Shown here one piece after another: positions 20,098 to 31,127 of a stretch of 64,000 nucleotides of DNA. Position 1 is the stretch's first letter, and every line of letters starts with the position of its first letter. The stretch covers positions 90,192,593-90,256,592 of the forward strand of contig OY720639.1 in NCBI GenBank assembly GCA_963169105.1. The letters run 5' to 3'. Both the position numbers and the translations under genes were made by a program. This DNA is from Ceriagrion tenellum (lineage: Eukaryota > Arthropoda > Insecta > Odonata > Coenagrionidae). Below the pieces are notes generated by a model, which was not told the DNA's origin, made no database searches, and saw only the letters and a list, made by a program, of their open reading frames with translations.

Positions 20098-20222
20098 CAA
20101 TGCAACCGTTGTCTTGACTGCTTTTGGAATACGCCTGGCATTCTGGGGAATGTGCGCGATTCTGATTCTGGCGCTGGGATGAGTGCACCATGCCTGGTGT
20201 GGAATCACCTCGTGCCACACAC
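20098..20222 (+). mobile_element. CR1-c 3' end fragment
   Basis: Resembles the reverse complement of 53340-53480: ttgtcttgactgcttttgg, then gcctggtgtggaatcacc and gtgccacacaccc, ending acgtctacg. This is the same two-hairpin 3' design in a third family. Confidence 0.6.
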
Positions 20223-20602
20223 CCTACGTCTACGCCTACGTAATACCCTGCGAGCCACCACAAGGGTGTGTGGTAGGGGGTGAAGATGACTAACATACAC
20301 TATTGACATGCAAATACAATATTTAAGGGAGATATGCTAAAAAAATAGGGTCAAATGCAGCTAGATGGTTAGTAACAACGTGGTAAAAAAGGGATTATTG
20401 GTTGTTAATGAATGCATCATGCACTACAGACAACTATAACTTTAATTCACCTACCTATCGATTTGCTACGCTGTCTATTGTTCTCGCTTATGATAAGCAG
20501 AAACATGACATTTTAAATCTATCGGTACGACAATCTATCTCTCTATTCTTGTTAATCTGATCAAACCTAGCATAATACGCAGGAATTCCTAATATATACC
20601 TC
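20223..20602 (-). mobile_element. CR1-b 3' fragment
   Basis: Reverse-strand tail (ctacgcctacg), hairpins, 3' UTR and the last codons of ORF2 (to the ILRTPAYYARFDQ region), then broken. Confidence 0.85.
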
Positions 20603-20847
20603 ACTCGCAAAGTTAGCATCGTACCATCACCTTATAGAGAGTACTATTTCTAACATAATTATAGGAACCGAAAGTTAGTATCTACATAATGTGAAATGGA
20701 TTATTGGTTGTTATTACATGCATCATGCACAACAGACCACTCTAACTATATTTCACCTACCTATCCCTTTGCTACGCTGCCTATTGTTCTCTCTTATAGT
20801 ACAAGGAAAAATGACATTTTAAATCTATCGGTACGAAAATCTATCTA
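20603..20847. mobile_element. CR1-b scrambled pieces in both orientations
   Basis: 20603-20623 matches + strand RT codons (cgcaaagttagcatcgtac). 20624-20680 matches the + strand endonuclease start (accttatagagagtact, ataggaaccgaaagtt). 20681-20847 is a reverse-strand 3' UTR and C-terminus without a tail. Confidence 0.65.
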
Positions 20848-21360
20848 GTGGTAGTTAATTGTCGTAGTTTAAGAAGCAAGATACCTGAATTCCATCACCT
20901 TATAGAGAGTACTAATTCTGACATAATTATAGGAACCGAAAGTTGGTTAACTAGAGATATTGCTGATAGTGACATTTTTCCAGTAAATTTTAGGGTATAC
21001 AGGAGAGATCGAGAGAGTCGACTGGGAGGGGGAGTATTTATCGCAGTTAAGAATTCAATAGTCAGCAAAATAGAAGTGATTCCCGATAATATAATAGAAA
21101 GTGTATGGCGCTCCATTCAATGTGCTAATTCGAAAGTAATATATGTTTGTGCCTACCATAGACCACCCCATTCCGATGTACACTCAGCATTAGAACTCGA
21201 GAAACAGATCAGTTCCATTAAGTCCCATAGTAACGAACGACAGATAATTGTAGGTGGAGATTTCAATACACCATCAATAGATTGGAACACATGCTGTGAT
21301 AAGTCAGGAGGTAGGGACAAAGAAATCTGCTTAACCTCACTTAACATAAAAAGTAAATTA
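20848..21360 (+). mobile_element. CR1-b ORF2 endonuclease N-terminal half
   Basis: Readable as VVNCRSLRSKIPEFHHLIES, IIIGTESWLTRDIADS, FRVYRRDRESRLGGGVFIAV, YVCAYHRPPHS and IIVGGDFNTPSIDW, so the APE-type endonuclease is well kept up to the DFN motif. It is cut at 21360 by the 3' tail of the full-length reverse CR1-a copy. Confidence 0.88.
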
Positions 21361-21692
21361 ACCTACATCTACATCTACGTCATACCCTGCAAGCCACCCA
21401 AAGGGTGTGTGGCAGGGGGGGCTTTCGCACCAGGCATGCATTAATGATATGGTAGAACACCGACATTACATTAAAACCCGCGTACCACACATGCAAAGCG
21501 CCAATTACAAATCTAATACCCAAGAAACATTCTATCTCCAATCGTTCTAACATGCAAGGGATACAAAGACTACTACTACAGATTCAAAATATCATGCATA
21601 AATAAGAACATCATTATTTACATCATGCATAAATAAGAAAGAGGAGAATATAATGAGAAAGATTAACTGCCTGCCTATTGTCAATACTCGAA

Positions 21693-22168
21693 CTATTCAT
21701 GACGACGATCACAGCTGTTATGGTCCCGAATGGTACGCGGAAAAAATGACATTTTATACCTATCGGTTCTACAATCTAGCTCTCTAATTTAATTGGCGCG
21801 ATCTAATCTGCCGTAGTACGAAGGGGTTAATAGTATGTTTTTTACGTCATCAGTAAAATGATTTTCCTGAAATTTATTTAGGAGGTTAAGCCTATAATTT
21901 AATCTACTCTGTGATAGCGATTCCCATCCTAATTCTTCTAACAGTCCAGACACACTAGCCAACTTATCGTAGCATCGTTTCACAAACCTAGCTCCTCTTC
22001 GCTGGACGCGATCTAACTCTGATATCAACCCCGTTTCGTATGGATCCCATACACTAACAGCATATTCCAGATGAGGCCTAACGATTGAAAAATAACAACG
22101 CTCTTTCACTTTCTCATCACATTTTCCGAGTACTCTCTTGATAAAGCCTAGCTTCCTATATGCTCCTT
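21693..22168 (-). pseudogene. CR1-a ORF2 C-terminal part, separated by nested insertion
   Basis: Continues ORF2 of the reverse copy after the insertion: RKLGFIKRVLGKCDEK, VRPHLEYAVSVWDPYE, ASVSGLLEELGWESL. A TAA near 21787 replaces the Lys codon in DRANKIREL, removing the last 30 or so residues. The normal stop of the family is at 21693-21695. Confidence 0.85.
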
Positions 22169-22854
22169 CCTTCCTTCCCCGGGGTTGATATCAGAGTTAG
22201 ATCGCGTACAGCGAAGAGGAGCTAGGTTTGTGAAACGATGCTACGATAAGTTGGCTAGTGTGTCTGGACTGTTAGAAGAATTAGGATGGGAATCGCTATC
22301 ACAGCGTAGATTAAATTATAGGCTTAACCTCCTAAATAAATTTCAGGAAAATCATTTTACTGACGACGTAAAAAACATACTATTAACCCCTTCGTACTAC
22401 GGCAGATTAGATCGCGCCAATAAAATTAGAGAGCTAGATTGTAGAACCGATAGGTATAAAATGTCATTTTTTCCGCGTACCATTCGGGACCATAACAGCT
22501 GTGATCGTCGTCATGAATAGTTCGAGTATTGACAATAGGCAGGCAGTTAATCTTTCTCATTATATTCTCCTCTTTCTTATTTATGCATGATGTAAATAAT
22601 GATGTTCTTATTTATGCATGATATTTTGAATCTGTAGTAGTAGTCTTTGTATCCCTTGCATGTTAGAACGATTGGAGATAGAATGTTTCTTGGGTATTAG
22701 ATTTGTAATTGGCGCTTTGCATGTGTAGTACGCGGGTTTTTAATGTAATGTCGGTGTTCTACCATATCATTCATGCATGCCTGGTGCGAAAGCACCCCCT
22801 GCCACACACCCTTTGGGTGGCTTGCAGGGTATGACGTAGATGTAGATGTAGATA
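22169..22854 (+). mobile_element. Nested 5'-truncated CR1-a insertion with target duplication
   Basis: A + strand CR1-a 3' end from ggggttgatatcag to a GTAGAT tail, carrying an intact C-terminal domain frame (22185-22520). Its left junction has a 16-bp ccttcc-type filler. The host sequence atgct (possibly atatgct) is present on both sides, and host ORF2 codons (GQAY, then RKLGF) resume across it. Confidence 0.92.
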
Positions 22855-25361
22855 TGCTTGACCGCATATTTCCCTAATATGTTTTCCCCAAGATAGGTCG
22901 TGACTAATTGTGACTCCTAAGTACTTAACAGACTCGGCGTGAATAATTTCTGTATTTTTAATTCTGTAAGCCCTAACTGGCCAATTTTTCTTTTTCCAAA
23001 AGCTGACTGCTACGCACTTTTTTATGTTTAGTTCCATCTGCCACTTTTCGCACCAAGCATGAATAGCAAGTAGGTCGATTGTTAACGAGTCGCTATCTTC
23101 GGAATTGTTAATATCCCTATACACAACCGCGTCGTCTGCGAAGAGTCTAAGCTTACTTTTAACGACGTTACTAATATCATTAATGTACAAGAGAAATAAA
23201 AGTGGACCAATTACACTTCCCTGAGGAACACCCGATGTAACGCTAACTGTGTTTGACATGATACCGTCTATGACAACCCTTTGTTCCCGCCCATGTAAGA
23301 ATTGATTAATCCAACTAATAATGTTTTTATCTATTCCATATGCTTCTAGTTTTGAGAGCAACTTAACATGAGGTACCTTATCAAAAGCTTTCCTAAAATC
23401 GAGGAATATCGCGTCAACTTGGACATTATTTTCACCCGAGAGCAAGATGTCATGAACGAAGAGGGCCAATTGGGTTTCGCAAGATCTACCCTTTCGAAAT
23501 CCGTGTTGGTTATTTATTAACAATTCCTCCCTATCTAAATGACTCATAATGGAGCTTACGATTATGTGTTCGAATACCTTACAGGAAATGGATGTGAGAG
23601 AAATAGGCCTATAGTTACTAGGGTCTTCCCTGTCGCCGCTTTTGAATATAGGTGTGACATTTGCTACTCTCCAGTCCTTAGGCACTACATGATCTACTAA
23701 AGATTTGGTAAATATTAATTCTAAGTAAGGCGCTATGTCTGATGCCATTGTTTTATATACGCGAGCAGGTATTTGATCTGGACCGGGGGATTTGTTGGGG
23801 TTAAAATTTTTTAGCTGCTGTTCTATGCCGCGACAATTTATAATAATTTCAGGCATACATGTTTGGGAACGAACTGGCTGCGGATCGAAAAGATGTGCTG
23901 TATAAGTACTGAAAATTCTTTTGAAGAATGAGTTTAACGAATTGGCTTTTTGTAGAATGTTGGTTATCTTTTCCCCTTTCATATTCTTAAGCGTGTGTAC
24001 TGTTGATTTATTTCCTTGAGTGTCCCTAACATACGACCAAAATGCCTTGGGATTATCGTTCAATTGTTCTCCCAGTAATTTACTTTTGAAATCAGCTAAC
24101 GCCCTTCGGCACGCTTTTTTTGCTAAGAGTTTAGATATTTTGTAATTTTCGGTTACTGTGTATAGTTCTTCGGAGGATTTGTTAATTTTTGCCCTTTTTA
24201 ACCTAGCATGACATGTTCTTTGGTGCTTTAATGTTTTTCTAACCTCCGCGTTATACCACCTAGGCTCTGCATTGGCTCTTTTCCATTTACTTGGTATGTA
24301 TTTGCTAACTACTGATCGTGTAACGTTGAGGAAAGTATTCCACAAAACCTCAGTGTTACTGTTGATACTTATTTTTTGAAAATTAGTAAATGACTTTTGT
24401 AACTCTCGTTTCATACCTTCGTAGTCAGCCTTATTATATAAGTAGATTTTTCTTTGTGGATTATGTTTCTTGATCATGCTCACGGAAAAATTAGCTTTAA
24501 CTATCTTGTGGTCGCTTATTCCCTTATCCGTACCTATGTTTACAACCATGTGTGGAATATTTGTCGCTAAAAGATCAAGTGTATTTTTCCCTCTAGTTGG
24601 AGCAGTGACTAATTGATGTAGTGAGTGAGATGTGAATGTATACAGGAGTGACTCACAAAGGTCTTTGTCTTTCCCCCCAGTGATAAAACTGTACGTGTCC
24701 CAGTCTATGGACGGAAGATTGAAATCCCCACCGATTATAATATGACAGTCGTTTTTTTGAGTGGTTAATTTACTGAGTTGACTTTCTAGTTCTAATATTG
24801 AGGTTATATGGGTATCTGGTGGTCTGTAATATGCGCACACATAGATTGTTTTTGCTTTAGGATTTTGAATGGAGCACCATACCTGGTCTACCTGGTCGTC
24901 GGAAAATGACTCCCTCCTACTAATATAACAATCCTTCACTGCAATAAAAACTCCTCCCCCGGTCCTTTCCACTCTATCTTTTCTATAAACTGTGAAATTT
25001 TTTGGGAATACTTCATTATCTGCGATTTCGTTACACAACCAACTTTCCGTCCCTATAATTAAGTCTGCGTCAGTAGTTTCAATTAGATGGTAGAAGTCAG
25101 CTACTTTATTCCTTAAGCTACGGCAATTTACTACCACGACAGAAAAGGATTTATCAGTAAGCGTATTCCCGGAATGTGTATTCTCATTACAACTCGCTTT
25201 CTTAGGTATATTCAAAGTTACATTACTGCTATTTTTTGAAACTGGCCTCTTACTGTTCTCTTTAGACTTAACACTTTCTTGGATATTTTTTCTATTAAAT
25301 ATTGTTCGCGATGGTACCTGATTCGACCCATTAGCTGACCTACTCTCTGCCCTACCCTCTA
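22855..25361 (-). pseudogene. CR1-a ORF2: APE endonuclease and reverse transcriptase, interrupted by insertion
   Basis: Open from the ORF1 stop region through the RT, in the -1 frame of ORF1, with no ATG until codon 223 counted from the TTG at 25215. By that numbering: endonuclease Asn30 (VVVVNCRS), Glu57 (GTESWL), Tyr130 with RPP, Asp164 and Asn166 (GGDFN), Asp235-His236 (SDHK); a linker with PRWYNAEVRK; RT motifs NYRPISLTSISCKVFEHII, AIFLDFRKAFDKVPH, GVPQGSVIGPLLFLLYIND, FADD at 692-695 and KYLGVTIS. It nicks target DNA and copies its RNA by target-primed reverse transcription. The frame then runs into the nested insertion after GQAY; the last 26 residues of the apparent ORF are insertion sequence. 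Confidence 0.9.
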
Positions 25362-26384
25362 TCCTAAAAAAGGTCTACAGTGATCGAGTATGCTACTCGC
25401 TACACAGCTAGCTGCCTCGGCCGTGTAATGGACACCAGAACGGTTCAGAGGGGTCCGACACGATCGGATTGCCGGCCGAAGGTCGACGAAGGAGGCTCCA
25501 ATGTCCGTGCAGAAGCGACGCAACCTCTGGTTTATGCCCTCCACTCGGCTCCAAACCAGGGGTCCACGATCGATCCTCGGGACAAGAGTACAAATTGCAA
25601 GCGTCATGTCAACCCCTTCGTCGCGACTTACCCGCTTCACTTCGGAGTCCAGTTCCCTGAAGGAACGCAGGATCTCCTCGGATCCACGGTCCATGGCGTC
25701 GTTAACGCCGACATGGGCCACAATCTGCAGACTTGAGCACTTCGTGCCCCGGACCGCCGCACCAACCGCCTGCGTCACCTGCGGAACACCGCCACTTGGA
25801 ATGCACCATGACGTTACACGGTGGCTTATACCCTCATGGCCTGCCCTTTCCCGCAAAGGGACCATAACACGGCGGACGTTACTACTACCTATCACTACAA
25901 TCCCCCCCTTCCCACTCTGACGACTCTTCCTAGGTGCCGGTCTCGGAGTAGGAGTAGGCACGTCAGGCACCTCGGAATTTCCATCCGAAAGCAACTGGTA
26001 CCTGTTCGAAACGGGAATGGGAGGTGCCAAAGCATCTCCTGAACCACGCTTCAGAGTGACCTTACCTCCACTCCACCGAGACACGACCCTCCAGACCTCC
26101 TGTTTACGGAGTTGTACTGCCCCTTCATCGGAAGACGGACCTTCAGGCAAACTCTCGATCGTCCAGCCACTGTTAGCAATCGAGCGAACTCGTGCAGCCC
26201 GTAGGGCGCGGCGAACTTTCGAAGAGCGACCCAAATTTCCATCCACCTTCGGGACGCATACCACTCTTTCAACCTTAGACTGGAGTTCCCGCAGGATTCT
26301 CTCCAACTCGGCGATGCGGGCTCGGAGAGCCGCACACTCGCCGGCGTTTTTGATCATCCCAACAGGTGACCTATTCGAAGACAT
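25359..26384 (-). CDS. CR1-a ORF1 protein (SGNH-hydrolase domain), second copy
   Basis: 341 residues from ATG at 26384, identical in protein to 8214-9239. An in-frame GTG lies five codons upstream, but ATG 26384 matches the + copy, where an in-frame TAG precedes it. The coiled coil, basic linker and SGNH motifs (GSSNVRR, GVND, SGVHYT) are all present and uninterrupted. The GC content of this ORF is visibly higher than that of ORF2 and its flanks. Confidence 0.93.
   Translation of the reverse strand: MSSNRSPVGMIKNAGECAALRARIAELERILRELQSKVERVVCVPKVDGNLGRSSKVRRALRAARVRSIANSGWTIESLPEGPSSDEGAVQLRKQEVWRVVSRWSGGKVTLKRGSGDALAPPIPVSNRYQLLSDGNSEVPDVPTPTPRPAPRKSRQSGKGGIVVIGSSNVRRVMVPLRERAGHEGISHRVTSWCIPSGGVPQVTQAVGAAVRGTKCSSLQIVAHVGVNDAMDRGSEEILRSFRELDSEVKRVSRDEGVDMTLAICTLVPRIDRGPLVWSRVEGINQRLRRFCTDIGASFVDLRPAIRSCRTPLNRSGVHYTAEAASCVASSILDHCRPFLG
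25365..25371 (-). promoter_or_regulatory. Candidate -1 ribosomal frameshift site, second copy
   Basis: The same T TTT TTA heptamer two codons before the ORF1 TAG (25361-25359). The -1 frame is open from here into ORF2 (25359 and 25215 are in register). Confidence 0.6.
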
Positions 26385-26576
26385 CCTAGCACTACTCACA
26401 ATGAACTCCCAAGGAAAAAAGCTTAACTACAAAAATATGGCTATACTCAAAAGAACTGAGCGATCCTAAGCTCGGTCACAATGGACAAAGTAACAACAAT
26501 ACTTCTACGAAATAACTTTAACACAGACCTCACATCTGGCAAAGAGCTAACTAAAATACGAGATAAATAAGAACAC

Positions 26577-27345
26577 AAACTCTCTAGCACAAAAGGTAAC
26601 TGACTTTCACTTTTAGGACGCTAAAGATAGGGGAGGAAGGACAGGTGATGTAACGCAAGTGAGCTATGAGGGGTTGAAGCACTGACGAAGCACGCGAGAA
26701 AGATCTGTGTTTTTGGATTCAACCTAACTAAATGATATTATATTAAATAAGTGCAAAAGTAGTAATTAAAGAGGCTTTAACTGGCTATATGTATAAATTA
26801 GAATATCAGTCGATGGTTTTACAAACGGTCTTAGGTAAAGGTTTTTTAATAACGTTATATATACTATATAAAAAGGGAGATGGAGAGTAAACTATTTAAC
26901 GACTAGAAAAAAAAACTATCAATCAACAAGAAAAGAAATGTAGTTAACTATTCAGTATCAGTAGACTAGACGTAAAACTAAAAGTTCAAAACAAAAGTTC
27001 TAAACTACCAAAGTTAAAACAACTTCACAACTAAAATAAACAAAGAGTTTTCAATAACGATGATAAAAAGAATATTATAGACTCAGTAATAAAATATATG
27101 TACTTAAGTAAGAGTTAGGTTATAATAAGTTCTATTCTAATAAGATTCTTTTACTACCCGAACACCAGAATCATAAACTAACGATATGCAATAACAATTT
27201 ACGTACAATAGTATGAAAATATACGTGAGGATAAACAACAGAGATAACAAACTACAAAATGAAGATATGATAATAATTTGGCTTCTACTTATCACTACCA
27301 GCAAGCACTCTCGACAGACACACTCGGCGCACGAACCGGGATATC
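26577..27345. other. Unassigned A/T-rich stretch
   Basis: Strongly A/T-rich from about 26700 to 27290, without a credible ORF or a recognised repeat. Confidence 0.4.
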
Positions 27346-27371
27346 ACGGCTGTGAAGAGATTCACAGCCGT
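27346..27371. repeat. 11-bp perfect inverted repeat
   Basis: acggctgtgaa, spacer gaga, ttcacagccgt. It marks the junction between the A/T-rich stretch and a CR1-b fragment. Confidence 0.8.
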
Positions 27372-28337
27372 CAACCTAATAGAGAGAGAAAATGTTCTCG
27401 ATTTGCTTGCCACAAACATTCCTGAAAAAGTTGCAAATGTCGATGGAATAAGCGACCACAAGGTAGTGCACGTAATCTGCGAGTCAATGCTTAACCTGTT
27501 CGCATCACACGCACTAGATCAAATAGTAAATTTGCCTAATAGGGGGGAGAATGTTCTCGATTTACTCGCCACAAACATCCCTGAAAAAGTAATTAAAGAT
27601 GAAATGTCGATGGAATAAGCGACAACAAGGTAGTGCAGGTTAAATTTTCCCTCAACACTAAAATAAATTTAAAAAAAGAAAGATTTACCTTTTTAGTAAA
27701 GCAGATTTTAACGGATTTAGGCGTGACTTAAAGACATCTTTTGACTAATTCGTAAACATTAGCAAAAATAGTGATACAGACAATACATGGAAAGAGTTAC
27801 TCCAAATTACACGGTCACTTGTCAACAGATATACACTTCATAAGTAGAAGAGCGAGAGTAGGGAACCAAGGTGGTACAACGCGGAGGTTAGAAAATGTTT
27901 AAAACGCCAACGAGTTAGCCACGCGAAACTAAGAAAAATGAAGAAAAATGTAGCTAATAGCGACCTAAAAAATACTGTCTAGCATCATAAAATTTGTAAA
28001 GCAGCCGCAAAATCTGCCCTTAGGACAGCGAATTCAAGAGAAAAGTACTTGGAGAACAACTAAAGGGAGATTCGAAAGCATTTTGGTCATATGTTAGGGA
28101 AGTACAGGGAACTAAAAAGTCAACGGTCAATTCCTTGAAAAACGAAAACTCGTGTGAAAAACGATAGAGGCGAAATAGCAACTTCCAGTTTAGATAAGGC
28201 AAATTTGTTGAATTACTTTTTTCCAGAGTGTATTTAATAAATCTATGCATAGTTTCCGCGAAACCATACCAGAACGATTTCAACAACAAATGCCCTCAAT
28301 CGATATATCTGGTAGCGGAATCGTACGTATCCTTACT
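27372..28337 (+). mobile_element. CR1-b ORF2 endonuclease-to-linker fragment, decayed
   Basis: Carries NVLDLLATNIPEKV and GISDHKVV twice (27390-27470 and 27552-27640), an internal duplication of the end of the endonuclease. The linker follows with stops and frameshifts (PRWYNAEVRK, KAFWSYVREVQGTKKSTV). It is cut at 28337 by a reverse CR1-b tail. Confidence 0.8.
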
Positions 28338-28690
28338 AAGTACATCTACATCTACGTGATACCCTGCGAGCCACCACGAGTGTGTGTCGCAGGGAGTGAA
28401 GATCGCCAAACATGCACAATTGATATGCAAGTAGGATATTTAAGGGAGATATGCTAGATAATAGGGTCACATGGAGCTAGATGGTTAGTATCTACATAAT
28501 AAGGAAGGGATTACTGGTTGTTATTACATGAATCATGCACTACAGACTGCTCTAACTATATTTCACCGAACTATCCCTTTGCTATGCTGCCTTTTGTTCT
28601 CTCTTATAGTGCGAGGGAAATTGACATTTTAAATCTATCCGTACCACAATCTGAGGTTTGTACGAAAATCTGAGGTACGACAATCTGAGG
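28338..28690 (-). mobile_element. CR1-b 3' end, inserted in CR1-b
   Basis: Reverse-strand tail tacatctacatctacg, two hairpins (one changed to gagtgtgtgtcgcagg), 3' UTR and the last codons. A short ctgaggtacgacaat triplication lies at 28650-28690. Confidence 0.8.
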
Positions 28691-29515
28691 TAATACTGAG
28701 GTTTTGTGGAATACTTTCCTCAACGTTATACAATCAGTAGTTAGTAAATACATACCATGTAAATGGAAAACAGCCATTGCAGAGAATAGGTGGTATAACG
28801 CGGAGGTTAGGAAAACATTAGGGAGCCAGAGAACATGTCATGCAAGGTAAAAAAGGGCAAAAATAAACTAATCCTCCGAAGAACAATAAAGTCACTGAAA
28901 TTTATAAAATATCTAAACTCTTGCGTGCCGAAGCGGTAAGCGTGCCGAAGGGCGTTAGCTGACTTCAAAAGGGACGATCTTGCGAAACTCCATTAGATCT
29001 TTTTGTTCATGATATTTTAGTTTCCGGAGAAGGTAACGTACAGGTAGACGCAGCGTTTCTTGACTTTAGAAAAGCTTTTGACAAGGTTCCTCACTGTAAG
29101 TTACTCGCGAAGTTAGCATCATACGGGATAGACACTAATGTAGTAGGCTGGATAAGAGACATCTTGCATGTTGGCGTTCAAAAGGTGGTATTAGATGGCC
29201 TCAGCTCAGGTAAAGTAAAAGTTTCATCGGCTGATCGCCAGGGAAGCGTGATAGGTCCAAATTTATTTCTTCTCTACGTAAAATGCCATTTTTTCCGCGT
29301 ACCATTCGGGACCATAACAGCTGTGATCGTCGTCATGAATAGTTCGAGTATTGACAATAGGCAGGCAGTAAATCTTTCTCATTATATTCTCTACTCCCTT
29401 ATTTATGCATGATGTAAATATTGATGCTCTTATTTATGCATGATATTTTGAATCTGTAGTAGTAGTCTTTGTATCCCTTGCATGTTGGAACGATTGAAGA
29501 TAGAATGTTTCTTTT
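28691..29515 (+). mobile_element. Chimeric CR1: CR1-a linker, CR1-b RT, CR1-a 3' end
   Basis: 28691-28967 matches the CR1-a linker (EVLWNTFLNV, SKYIP, NAEVRKTL). 28968-29279 switches to CR1-b RT (GRSCETPLDLFVHDILVSGE, AAFLDFRKAFDKVPHCKL, GSVIGPNLFLLYV). 29280-29515 switches back to the CR1-a C-terminus and 3' UTR, which stops before the hairpins. The second switch has a 4-bp overlap (taaa). Confidence 0.8.
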
Positions 29516-30298
29516 ACCCTGTAATTTGTAAAATGAAAAATTTACGCTGTATGAAGTTATCCTCATGCTTCACTGGTTTTGGCCTGCGATTAGCGGCCAT
29601 GAAAATGCGAGCTGTAGATTATTACTGCGAATAGTGCTACTTGCCAGGTGTGGAATCAGCCCGTTCCATACACCAAAGTTCTAGCACGGCTTTTCATAGA
29701 AGGTGATGCTCATCAGTTGCATCTATGACATTGCAAAAGGATCTCATTTGAATGAGAATTGCCCATCCCTGTTTCGATTAGTCTCAACATTACTATTTTA
29801 AACAAATTTGATGTTTGCCCTATCGTTTTGTTATTTTAAACTGTATTATTTATAATACTACCGTTTGGTACGGCTCACTATCAACTATGTACACCTAGAT
29901 CTCAAAACGTATCATGATATCGGCGCATTTGTTTCAGCCAAGATAATGGATTCCTCTCGGTCATAAATGAGAGCTTGGCACATTTATGCTAGAAGTGAAA
30001 TGCTAGAAGTATTCATCCATATAAATTCCGCTGTTGTTCATCACCCCTCGTCTAGTCGACTAATGACTATTTCTCGACCTCGCCACCCCGAGCTGATGGC
30101 GCTCTCCGGTAAGGCAACGCTTCCATTGGCCTGGCGGTGACCAGGGGCGGTGATGAGTTCCGCCCACTGAGCCACTCACGTGAAAGGGAGGGGTAGTCTC
30201 ACGGAGTAGAGCTCAACTGACATCCAATTAAAATAATACCTTCTGCCCCTTGTTTTAAATTCTCTCTTAGAATTGGAGGACATACACTTCGCCAAAGC

Positions 30299-30485
30299 AT
30301 TTAAAAAGAGAGTGCTTTCAGAGTGAACTCGTCAGTTTTCAGATCATCCTTTGAGAAGCAGTTTAACCTTTGAAGAACCTGTACATTAGTGTGTTGCTGG
30401 TGTAGTGATGTGGAAACATTGACAGCCGAGACGTCTACCCATCAAAGGAGGGACATCCACAAGCAACCGTGAGCTCCATCCAAGA
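30299..30485 (+). promoter_or_regulatory. Promoter-like core, exon-like stretch and donor-like site
   Basis: catttaaaaag (TATA-like) lies about 34 bp upstream of gtcagtt, which fits the arthropod initiator TCAGT (A at 30334). After about 150 bp comes a strong donor-like gtgagtac (GT at 30486). The same arrangement is kept in block B. No ORF starts in between, so an untranslated first exon or non-coding RNA is possible. Confidence 0.4.
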
Positions 30486-31071
30486 GTGAGTACAATTATC
30501 ACTATTACCATAATCAGCAATAGATAGTGGCTCGAGGGGAGCGCAATTTAATATACCTACTTTCAATAGCATGTCTATGTCGCATGTGTAAGCGCTCATT
30601 CACGGCACAGATTCAACAACTAAGTTAACAGTTCGGTTTACAGCATAGATCGAACAGACCGTTCTAGCTCAGCTATTTTAAAGGTTTTTTTGCTAGTAAG
30701 ACTAACTGTTCACGACTAAAATTAGTAGAAAATATGCAAAAGGATCTAGTTTACATTAACTAATCCAGGTAACACGATACATATGATATGTTCTGCTCTC
30801 AAAAGGTTCCAATTGTAAAATGTTTTTTGTCAATGAAAGATATGAGAATTGATTTGGTCACAACGATATTTTACCTCACTTATTCAATATGCATAGTTAA
30901 TTGACTGGCAAGATTACAGTCATAATAAGCCACTGCTACGAAGAATACATTTACTCATTTCATGCATTGCGTTCGGGCCTTTCCTTATTACAAGTGTTGT
31001 CTTGCATTCTCTAGTGCGTGGTTATTCGTTTTCGGAATGGCGGATATTGAGTCCTTGAGGCATTATGCATA

Positions 31072-31127
31072 AGGGTTTGTGATCCAATCATGCAGTGGTT
31101 GGCTTTTGCACTGGATCTCAAACCCCT
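31072..31127 (+). repeat. tRNA-like / hairpin module, copy 1
   Basis: gggtttgtgatcca pairs with tggatctcaaaccc (one mismatch in 14), and cagtg with cactg inside the loop. Confidence 0.55.

Larger units (their letters stand above)
21361..26576 (-). mobile_element. CR1-a retrotransposon, full-length, best-preserved copy
   Basis: Reverse-strand element from its 5' end near 26576 to its tail at 21361 (acctacatctacatctacg), about 4.5 kb once the nested insertion at 22169-22854 is discounted. ORF1 is intact and ORF2 is open for almost 790 codons to the nested insertion; the rest of ORF2 continues on the far side with one nonsense change near its end. It inserted into a CR1-b copy (20848-21360). 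It is the best guide to the family's structure in this window. Confidence 0.95.

Noticed and set aside
29520..30540. Block head as an LTR of a retrovirus-like element
   Set aside because: No paired LTR at the other end, no primer binding site or polypurine tract seen, and no gag, protease or integrase.
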